A DNA stretch of 18,247 bases from Actinomycetota bacterium (GTDB lineage: Bacteria; Actinomycetota; Thermoleophilia; Gaiellales; Gaiellaceae), in the NCBI GenBank assembly GCA_005883365.1, contig VAXA01000109.1:1-18247 (forward strand). Reading direction: 5' to 3'. Within the stretch, counting starts at the first letter, position 1; each line of letters begins with the position of its first letter. Under the pieces are notes generated by a model. The model had not been told where the DNA came from and searched no databases. It saw nothing but the letters and a program-made list of their open reading frames with translations. Positions 1 through 5,514 of this stretch are shown piece by piece. The translations under genes and the position numbers were made by a program.

Positions 1-450
1 GACCGGCAGGTCGAGCGCACCCGCGATCTGCTTCGGCGTCATGCCCACCCCGTAACGCAGCACGACGACGACGCGCCGCTCGAGCGACAGCTCGGCCACG
101 GCCGCGAGCAGGCTCCGGTCACCGTGCTCCGGTACCGGGGCGGCATCCGGCAGATCGGGCAGCTCCTCGTCGGAGAGGCGTCGCTCCGCGCGCAGGACGT
201 CGAGAGCCCGGTTGGCGACGATCCGGTGCAGCCACGGCCCGAATGGACGGCGCTCGTCGAAGCGCCCGAGCGCCGCGAAGGCGCGCTCGAACCCGTCAGC
301 GGCGACGTCGTCCGCGAGCGCGCGCCGGCCGGTGACGGCGTAGGCGGCACGCCACGCGTCGCGCCAGTAGCGCCTGAAGAGTGCGGCCGCGGCATCTCGG
401 TCGCCGCGCCGCGCCCTCCGTACGAGGTCCCGGTCACTTGGTTCACGCAC
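1..450 (-). CDS. ECF-type RNA polymerase sigma factor (C-terminus cut by window edge)
   Basis: Extracytoplasmic-function sigma factors direct RNA polymerase to a small regulon. The 150 visible residues start at GTG 450 and run off the left edge without a stop. Region 2 is recognisable around residues 20-85: an acidic ADDVAADGFERAF stretch followed by FGPWLHRIVANRALD, the helix that contacts the -10 element in this family. The start of region 4, with ERRVVVVLRYGVGMTPKQIA, follows near residues 125-145. A GGAGGA sequence sits directly against the GTG, closer than usual, so the start is probable rather than certain; no other start lies upstream in frame nearby. It is divergent from the pterin dehydratase gene, with 62 bp between them. 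An anti-sigma partner, if any, would lie outside the window. Confidence 0.85.
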   Translation of the reverse strand, partial: MREPSDRDLVRRARRGDRDAAAALFRRYWRDAWRAAYAVTGRRALADDVAADGFERAFAALGRFDERRPFGPWLHRIVANRALDVLRAERRLSDEELPDLPDAAPVPEHGDRSLLAAVAELSLERRVVVVLRYGVGMTPKQIAGALDLPV

Positions 451-512
451 TCCTCCGCAGTCTTGTACGGACGAGCCGCGTTTGCGCGTCCCGCACCGGG
501 AATACTTCCCCC

Positions 513-752
513 GTGACCGACTGGCAGGAGCAGGACAACGCCCTCGAGCGGGAGTTCGAGCTTCCGTCTTTTCCCGCCGCGATCGAGTTCGTCGGCCGCC
601 TCGCCGAGCTTGCCGAGAGCGAGGACCACCACCCGGACATCGACATCCGCTACCGCCGCGTGACCGTGCGCTGGACGACGCATTCTGCGGGCGGGATCAC
701 CGAGAAAGACCGGGAGATGGCCGAGCGGACATCCTCGCTTGTCGCCGCGTAG
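513..752 (+). CDS. Pterin-4a-carbinolamine dehydratase, short form
   Basis: This family dehydrates 4a-hydroxytetrahydrobiopterin to quinonoid dihydropterin, recycling the cofactor of aromatic amino acid hydroxylases; bacterial copies are also found where no hydroxylase is known. The protein has 79 residues. The catalytic triad pattern is intact: HHPDI at 39-43 and a TH pair ending at H57, with the same 17-residue spacing between the second and third histidine as in animal DCoH. The GGIT..D stretch follows at 60-66. The family usually has about 95-100 residues; here GTG 513 begins just before the conserved tryptophan (W4), so the first helix is missing. In-frame extension upstream would overlap the divergent sigma gene. 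The gene ends 30 bp before the chosen start of the second sigma factor (3 bp before an alternative GTG at 756). Confidence 0.85.
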   Translation: MTDWQEQDNALEREFELPSFPAAIEFVGRLAELAESEDHHPDIDIRYRRVTVRWTTHSAGGITEKDREMAERTSSLVAA

Positions 753-782
753 CGCGTGGCCGCACCGGTAGAAGGTAAGACG

Positions 783-1433
783 GTGCCGGCAGCGGACACT
801 AATCCCGATGTGAGCGCGCTGGCAGCAGCCCCGGGCGTCGAGGAATGGCACCTCGATCTGCACGCGCAGGGAGCCCGGCGCGACGAGGCGGTTGCCCACC
901 TGCACGGGATCCTTCTCCGCGCGGCCCGCTTCGAGGTCTTCCGGCGGCGCGGTTCTCTTCCCCAGCTCTCCGCTGCCGAGCTCGACGAGCTCGTCCAGGA
1001 TGCGGCCGACGACGCGGCCGTCTCGGTCCTGCGACGACTCGGCGACTTCCGCGGCGAGAGCAGCTTCCGGACTTGGGCATACAAGTTCGCGCTGCTCGAG
1101 GCGGCCGTGAAGGTGCGCCGGCGTGCGTGGCGGGATCGCGAGGTGACGCTCGAGCCGGAGCACTGGGAGAGTCTCGCCCACGCAGGGCCCGGGCCGGACG
1201 ACGACGCCGAGAGCGGAGCGCTGCTCGAGGCCGTGCGCGACGGCATCCGGACGGCGTTGACGCCGCGGCAGCGGCTGGTCCTCGTTGCGCTCGTGCTGGA
1301 AGGCGTGCCCATAGACGTGCTTGCAGAGCGGTTGGGCTCGAATCGGAACGCTCTCTACAAGATGCTCCACGACGCACGCCGGCGGCTGCGGGCCCACGTC
1401 GCCGCGGCAGGATTCCAGGAGGCGAACGAATGA
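783..1433 (+). CDS. ECF-type RNA polymerase sigma factor
   Basis: A 216-residue sigma-70 family protein. Region 2 is around residues 30-115: ELVQDAADDAAVSVLRRL followed by FRGESSFRTWAYKFAL, the helix expected to read the -10 box. Region 4 is around residues 150-205: LTPRQRLVLVALVLEG and a helix-turn-helix NRNALYKMLHDARRRL. The roughly 40 residues before region 2 are a longer lead-in than many ECF factors carry. I chose GTG 783 because GAAGG lies 7 nt upstream; GTG 756 is in frame and possible, which would leave only 3 bp after the dehydratase. The TGA overlaps the ATG of the next gene by 4 bp (ATGA), typical of a translationally coupled sigma/anti-sigma pair. No promoter was identified, so autoregulation is inference. 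Confidence 0.88.
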   Translation: MPAADTNPDVSALAAAPGVEEWHLDLHAQGARRDEAVAHLHGILLRAARFEVFRRRGSLPQLSAAELDELVQDAADDAAVSVLRRLGDFRGESSFRTWAYKFALLEAAVKVRRRAWRDREVTLEPEHWESLAHAGPGPDDDAESGALLEAVRDGIRTALTPRQRLVLVALVLEGVPIDVLAERLGSNRNALYKMLHDARRRLRAHVAAAGFQEANE

Positions 1434-1663
1434 CCGGACGCGACCTCGACCCGACCCTACTCCGCCTGCTCGGCAGCGACGAGCCCGAGCTCGACTGCGA
1501 CGAGTGCTTCACGCAACTCGACCGTTACGTGGAGCTGGAGCTCGCGGGGGCGCCCGCAGACGCGTTCGTCCCCGGCCTGCGCGCCCACCTGGTCGGCTGT
1601 CCCGCGTGCGCGGAGGAGCACGAAAGTTTGCGCGCGCTGCTCGAGCTCGACTCTGTCGCCTAA
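1430..1663 (+). CDS. Small zinc-binding anti-sigma factor-like protein
   Basis: The 77-residue product carries the zinc-anti-sigma (ZAS) signature H-x3-C-x2-C as H53, C57 and C60, with another pair, C23 and C26, upstream. In ZAS proteins these ligands bind zinc in a helical bundle that holds the sigma factor, and oxidation of the cysteines can release it. There is no membrane segment, so this would be a cytoplasmic sensor. The 4-bp start/stop overlap with the preceding sigma gene and the family signature together support an anti-sigma role. The protein is near the minimum size for the fold; a non-regulatory zinc-ribbon protein is the main alternative. The next gene, a flavoprotein reductase, starts 27 bp later, which hints at a redox link. 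Confidence 0.78.
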   Translation: MTGRDLDPTLLRLLGSDEPELDCDECFTQLDRYVELELAGAPADAFVPGLRAHLVGCPACAEEHESLRALLELDSVA

Positions 1664-1690
1664 AACCGTGTCTCCTGAAAGAGGCCTCTG

Positions 1691-2830
1691 ATGCACACGA
1701 CCAAGTACGTCATCGTCGGCGCCGGCATGACCGGCGACATGGCGGCGAAAGGCATCCGCGACAACGACCCCGATGGCTCGATCACGCTGATCGGCGCCGA
1801 TCCGCACCCGCCGTACAAGCGGCCCCTGCTCACCAAGGGCCTGTGGAAGGGAGCGCCGGAGGAGAAGCTCTGGCGCGAGCCCGCGGAGGGCGTGGAGCTC
1901 GTCACGGGGTGCCGGATCGTCTCTCTCGACCTCGCGGCAGGCACTGCGACGGACGACGCCGGCGAGGACTATTCCTGGGAGAAGCTGCTGCTCGCCACCG
2001 GCGCCAGGCCGCGCCAGATTCCCGGCGCCGACGGCGTCATCTGGTACCGCACCCTCGACGACTACCGCCGCCTACGTGAGACGGCTCCGGAAGGAGCGCA
2101 CGTCGTCGTGATCGGCGGCGGCTTCATCGGCTCGGAGATCGCGGCCGGGCTCACCGGCAACGGTTGCCGCGTCACGATGGTCTTCCCCGAGCCGGGGATC
2201 GGTCATCGCCTCTTCCCGGAGGGGCTCTCGACCTTCGTCGCGGACTACTACCGGGAGAAGGGTGTCGAGGTGCTCGGCGGCGAGATGGTCTCCTCGGCCT
2301 CGGGAGATCGGGTCGAGACCGGATCCGGGCGCACGCTCGAAGCCGACGCGGTTGTGGCGGGCCTCGGCGTGATCCCGGATACCGAGCTCGCGGAGGCGGC
2401 CGGGCTGGAGGTCGACGACGGCATCGTCGTGGACGAGTACGGGCGGGTGCCGGGGCACGAGAACGTCTTCGCCGCCGGCGACGTCGCGCGCTTCCCGGTC
2501 CGCGCGCTCGGCACGACGATGCGGATCGAGCACGAGGATCACGCGAACACGCACGGCCGCGCCGTGGGCGCGAACATGGCCGGCGCCGAGACCCCTTACG
2601 ACCACCTGCCGTTCTTCTACTCCGACCTCTTCGACCTCGGCTACGAGGCGGTGGGTCTCGTGGACTCGCGGCTCGAGGCGGTCGAGAACTGGCAGGAGCC
2701 GAACCGGAAGGGCATCGTCACCTACGTCGAGAATGGCCGACCGCGTGGCGTGCTCCTCTGGAACGTCTGGGACAAGGTCGATGCGGCCCGCGACCTGATC
2801 CGCTCCGGAGAGGGAGCCCTTGCCGTCTAG
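1691..2830 (+). CDS. AIF/ferredoxin-reductase-like FAD-dependent NAD(P)H oxidoreductase
   Basis: A 379-residue two-dinucleotide-domain flavoprotein. FAD binding is shown by GAGMTG at 10-15, the ATGARPR motif at 102-108 and AAGDVA at 261-266; NAD(P)H binding by IGGGFIGSE at 141-149. The end of the protein resembles the C-terminal domain of apoptosis-inducing factor: HEDHA near 281-285, then FFYSDLFDLGYEAVGLVDS around 308-326. No CxxC redox disulfide is visible, so it is not a thioredoxin reductase or dihydrolipoamide dehydrogenase. The electron acceptor is unknown; rubredoxin or ferredoxin reductase and AIF-type oxidase are the options. A purine-rich GAAAGAGG lies upstream of ATG 1691. It overlaps the next gene by 11 bp and follows the sigma/anti-sigma pair by 27 bp. 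Confidence 0.9.
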   Translation: MHTTKYVIVGAGMTGDMAAKGIRDNDPDGSITLIGADPHPPYKRPLLTKGLWKGAPEEKLWREPAEGVELVTGCRIVSLDLAAGTATDDAGEDYSWEKLLLATGARPRQIPGADGVIWYRTLDDYRRLRETAPEGAHVVVIGGGFIGSEIAAGLTGNGCRVTMVFPEPGIGHRLFPEGLSTFVADYYREKGVEVLGGEMVSSASGDRVETGSGRTLEADAVVAGLGVIPDTELAEAAGLEVDDGIVVDEYGRVPGHENVFAAGDVARFPVRALGTTMRIEHEDHANTHGRAVGANMAGAETPYDHLPFFYSDLFDLGYEAVGLVDSRLEAVENWQEPNRKGIVTYVENGRPRGVLLWNVWDKVDAARDLIRSGEGALAV

Positions 2831-3569
2831 CGCACTGGCCCTGTCGCGGAAGCCGCGGCGCGGAACCGAGTTCGTGTGCGAGGCCGTCTTCCGGCCTCTC
2901 GCGCACCCGCTCGTGCTCACGCTCGCGCGACTGCGCGTGCCGCCGCCGCTCGTGGCCATCTGCGCCGGTGCCGCGGGCATCGGGGCTGCCGTCGAGCTCG
3001 GAGGCGGCTCGCTGCTCGCCGCAGCGCTTCTCGTCCAGCTCAAGACGCTGCTCGACAATGCGGACGGCCAGCTCGCGCGGCTCACCGGCCGGACGAGCGC
3101 CTTCGGCCGCTACCTCGACTCCGAGGTCGATCTGCTCGTGAACGCGGCGCTCTTCGCGGCGCTCGGCTGGACGACCGGGCGGCCGGCGCTCGGGCTCGTC
3201 GGGTTCCTCGCCCTCACGAGCGTCCTCAGCCTCAACTTCAACGTCGAACGGCTCGCGCGTGGAGGCGTTGCCGAGCCCGATCCCGAGGGGCTTGCCACGG
3301 CATTCCTACGCGGCATCTACCGCGTCGTCTACGCCCCGCAGGACCGGCTGGCGGAGGCGCTCGTCGCGCGCCGCCCCACGTTCGCCGGACCGACCGCGGT
3401 CTCGCTGTTGGCGAACCTCGGAATGTCGACGCAGCTCGCCGCGTTCGGGCTCCTGATCGCAGCCGGACACCCAATCGCCTTCGCCTGGCTCGTGCTCGCG
3501 GAGGTCGCCGTAATCGCGCTCGCGCTCCTTCCCCGGCGCGTGCCACGGAGACAGGAGGAAGTCGCGTGA
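2820..3569 (+). CDS. CDP-alcohol phosphatidyltransferase family membrane protein
   Basis: Members move a phosphatidyl (or other phosphoalcohol) group from a CDP-linked donor to an alcohol acceptor in the membrane, as in phosphatidylglycerol-phosphate, phosphatidylserine or phosphatidylinositol-phosphate synthases. The full catalytic signature D-x2-D-G-x2-A-R-x8-G-x3-D-x3-D is present at residues 79-104 (D79, D82, G83, A86, R87, G96, D100, D104). Hydrophobic segments lie near 42-75, 105-135 and 190-238. The length of 249 residues is normal to slightly long. The start is TTG 2820 with GGAGAGGGA just upstream, overlapping the oxidoreductase by 11 bp. The acceptor alcohol cannot be read from the sequence. 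It is in an unusual place, between a flavoprotein and folE, and its last bases overlap the folE start. Confidence 0.88.
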   Translation: MPSSALALSRKPRRGTEFVCEAVFRPLAHPLVLTLARLRVPPPLVAICAGAAGIGAAVELGGGSLLAAALLVQLKTLLDNADGQLARLTGRTSAFGRYLDSEVDLLVNAALFAALGWTTGRPALGLVGFLALTSVLSLNFNVERLARGGVAEPDPEGLATAFLRGIYRVVYAPQDRLAEALVARRPTFAGPTAVSLLANLGMSTQLAAFGLLIAAGHPIAFAWLVLAEVAVIALALLPRRVPRRQEEVA

Positions 3570-4195
3570 GCAGCAACGTCTTCGAGCTTCCGGCCCATGA
3601 CGCCGAGGCGGCGCGTGAGGTGACGGCGGCAGACTGGGCTCGACTCGAGCGCAACGCCGCCGAGATCCTTGCGGCCCTCGGTCTCGACCTCGACACGCCG
3701 GGCACCCGCGAGACCCCGCGGCGCTTCATCCAGGCGCTCTTCGACGCGACCGCCGGCTACGACGGCGACCCGAAGCTCCGGACCCTCTTCCCGTCGGAGC
3801 GGCCGGAGGGCGTGGAGGGTCGCCACGCACAGATCGTCGAGGGGCCGATCGGCTTCTACGCGCTCTGCGAGCATCATGCGCTCCCGTTCCACGGGCGCGC
3901 GTATGTCGGCTACGTCGCCGGGGACGAGATCCTCGGCATCTCGAAGCTGACGCGGCTCGTCCGGCTCTACGCCCGCCGGTTCACGGTGCAGGAGCGGCTC
4001 GCGGAGGAGATCGCGGACGGGCTCTTCGAGCTGGTGGGCCCACGCGGTGTGGCGGTCAAGCTCGAGGCGGCGCACCTCTGCACGGCGATGCGCGGCGTCG
4101 AGGAGGAAGGCTCCGTCACCGTCACGACGGTGTGGCGCGGCGCCTACGACGAGGACGACTCTCTGCGCACCGAGTTCCTTACGCTGACGCGGTGA
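3566..4195 (+). CDS. folE: GTP cyclohydrolase I
   Basis: Converts GTP to 7,8-dihydroneopterin triphosphate, the first step of folate and tetrahydropterin synthesis. The 209-residue protein shows the zinc ligands of the family: CEHH at 101-104 (C101, H104) and HLCTAMRG at 170-177 (C172). The RRFTVQERL helix at 137-145 and GISKLTRLVR at 124-133 are also typical, as is the N-terminal TPRRF segment near 50-54. GTG 3566 overlaps the preceding stop (GTGA), with AGGAGG 7 nt upstream. Its own stop overlaps the GTG of the next gene. With the pterin dehydratase upstream and a RibD-C reductase downstream, the cluster looks pterin-directed. Confidence 0.96.
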   Translation: MSSNVFELPAHDAEAAREVTAADWARLERNAAEILAALGLDLDTPGTRETPRRFIQALFDATAGYDGDPKLRTLFPSERPEGVEGRHAQIVEGPIGFYALCEHHALPFHGRAYVGYVAGDEILGISKLTRLVRLYARRFTVQERLAEEIADGLFELVGPRGVAVKLEAAHLCTAMRGVEEEGSVTVTTVWRGAYDEDDSLRTEFLTLTR

Positions 4196-4995
4196 TCGAG
4201 CCCTTCACGGTCCTCGCCGAAGACGAGGACCTGCCGCGGTGGGACGTTCCGGCGCAGCTTGCGACGCTCTACGGCGGCGCGATCGGCCTCGACGAGCCGT
4301 GTGTCGTCGCGAACTTCGTCGAGTCGCTCGACGGTGTGGTCGCGGTGCCGAGGCTGCCGCGTTCGCACGCGCTCCTGGGAGACGAGAGTGATGCCGATCG
4401 TTTCGTCCTCGCCCTCCTGCGCGCGTGCGCAGATGCCGTCCTCGTCGGCTCCGGCACGCTGCTCTCGTCGCCGAAGGGAACGTGGCGGATCGATCGCGCC
4501 TATCCGCCGGCCGCGGACGCGCTTGCCGAGCTCCGGGCGCGGCGCGACCGGTCGGAGCAGCCGCTCGTCGCCGTCGTCACCACCGGCGGCTCGCTCGACC
4601 TCGCGCATCCCGTTCTCGAGACCGGGGCACTCGTGCTGACGACGGCGGGAGCGGCAGCCGGCCTGCGCGCGCGCGTGCCGGAGGCGACCGAGGTCGTGGC
4701 CGTGAACGAGGGCGACGCGGTCGATCTCGCCGCTGCTGTCGAGGTGCTGCACGAGCGGGGTTGCGCGGCGATCCTCTCCGAGGGCGGCCCTACGCTGTTC
4801 GGTCAGCTACTCGCGTCGCGGCTTGTGGACGAGCTCTTCCTCACGGTGTCGCCGCTCCTCGCGGGCCGGGCGGCGGCTGCGCGCCTCGGCCTCGTCGAGG
4901 GGCTGGAGCTCGTGCCGCAGACACGAGTGGCCGGCCGGCTCCGCTCGGTCCGGACACACGGCTCGCATTTGTTTCTGCGCTACGCGCTTCGCTAG
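4192..4995 (+). CDS. Stand-alone RibD C-terminal domain reductase (DHFR-fold)
   Basis: The 267-residue protein matches the reductase half of RibD (NADPH-dependent pyrimidine reductase, dihydrofolate-reductase fold) without the deaminase half. Visible family features: VVANFVESLDGVVA around 38-51, DAVLVGSGTLLSS at 81-93, and the C-terminal SEGGPTLFGQLL at 196-207 followed by VDELFLTVSPLLAG at 212-225. GTG 4192 overlaps the folE stop by 4 bp. Single-domain homologues act in riboflavin synthesis, while M. tuberculosis Rv2671, of this family, has been reported to act as a dihydrofolate reductase analogue. The coupling to folE makes a dihydrofolate/dihydropterin reductase role an attractive inference; a riboflavin role remains possible because no other rib gene is in the window. 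Confidence 0.88.
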   Translation: MIEPFTVLAEDEDLPRWDVPAQLATLYGGAIGLDEPCVVANFVESLDGVVAVPRLPRSHALLGDESDADRFVLALLRACADAVLVGSGTLLSSPKGTWRIDRAYPPAADALAELRARRDRSEQPLVAVVTTGGSLDLAHPVLETGALVLTTAGAAAGLRARVPEATEVVAVNEGDAVDLAAAVEVLHERGCAAILSEGGPTLFGQLLASRLVDELFLTVSPLLAGRAAAARLGLVEGLELVPQTRVAGRLRSVRTHGSHLFLRYALR

Positions 4996-5206
4996 CGAGT
5001 GAAGGTCCGTAAGCGCTTGAACCAGAACCAGGCAAAGAGCCGGTGGCCGGACTGCGCTCGCGCCGGCCTGTGCCGCGCGCGGGCGCACGAGGCAGCCATC
5101 TCGTCCAGAGCATCGAAAGCCGAAAACTGCACGGGAGCGTTCGCGAGACCGCGCTCTCGCGGACGCAGAGTTCCTTTTCCCAGCGAGCGAATCGCAGCTT
5201 CGCGAG
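4996..5206. other. Convergent intergenic region (211 bp)
   Basis: This gap lies between the stops of the RibD-C reductase and the leftward XRE regulator. It holds the stem-loop described separately. No start with a ribosome site and no RNA gene were found. A leftward 35-codon frame from ATG 5099 to a TAG at 4992-4994 ends in an aromatic/basic run (FAWFWFKRLRTFTR), but it has no homologue that I recognise and no clear ribosome site. Confidence 0.6.
5138..5165. terminator. Probable bidirectional terminator stem-loop
   Basis: CGTTCGCGAGA (5138-5148) pairs with TCTCGCGGACG (5155-5165): 11 pairs with one G-T, loop CCGCGC. A T-rich run (TTCCTTTTCCC, from about 5170) follows on the plus strand, and a T-rich stretch (GTTTTCGGCTTTCG) follows on the minus strand. 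It sits between two converging operons, the expected place for a shared terminator. The T-tracts are interrupted, so strength is uncertain. Confidence 0.6.
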
Positions 5207-5512
5207 CTAACCGGGGCGGTTCAATTGCCGGTAGAGGCGGTCGATCAGTGCCGGCATGGCCTCGAGTCGCTCCGTGATCGAGCGGAGCCGATATTCGCGG
5301 AAGTGCTCGGGCTCGACCTCGAGCGCCTTCGCGAGCGTGGCCACGACGTCGTTCGAGGGAACCGGCCGGTTCCCGTGCACGAGGTGGTTCAGGTAGCCGG
5401 CGGAAAGCCCGGTGCGCGCGGCGAGCTGGCGGTACGTCACGCCCAGCTCGTCCATGAGCCGTTGCACGGTCTCGCCGAATCCGTCTTCGCTGAACCGCCG
5501 CCGTCTCGCCAC
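5207..5512 (-). CDS. XRE-family helix-turn-helix regulator
   Basis: The 101-residue protein has a Cro/C1-type helix-turn-helix at about residues 12-68: YRQLAARTGLSAGYLNHLVHG is the recognition unit, and LAKALEVEPEHF closes the domain. The remaining 30 residues (RSITERLEAMPALIDRLYRQL) form a predicted helix that could dimerise. GTG 5512 is 2 nt after the proS stop and has GGAGG 7 nt upstream, so it should be co-expressed with proS as the last gene of the long leftward operon. The target is unknown. It resembles short phage-like or housekeeping XRE regulators, but no toxin or phage gene is nearby. Confidence 0.85.
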   Translation of the reverse strand: MARRRRFSEDGFGETVQRLMDELGVTYRQLAARTGLSAGYLNHLVHGNRPVPSNDVVATLAKALEVEPEHFREYRLRSITERLEAMPALIDRLYRQLNRPG

Positions 5513-5514
5513 TG

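Noticed and set aside
451-512. Divergent promoters between the first sigma gene and the dehydratase
   Set aside because: Promoters are expected here, but the hexamer pairs I tried (for example TTGCGC with AATACT, 13-nt spacing) do not fit sigma-70 spacing, so none is listed.
39-1397. Long open frame on the minus strand across the sigma and dehydratase genes
   Set aside because: It is out of frame with the recognisable sigma factor (which starts at 450) and overlaps the pterin dehydratase and second sigma factor, which carry clear family motifs. Its composition is arginine/proline-rich as in GC-rich shadow frames.
1680-1689. 10-bp palindrome AGAGGCCTCT before the FAD oxidoreductase
   Set aside because: Too short and lacking a loop to claim as an operator; it overlaps the purine-rich ribosome-site region and could be chance.
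4996-5206. tRNA or attachment site in the convergent gap
   Set aside because: No cloverleaf arms or T-loop consensus was found, and no integrase or repeated core is nearby.
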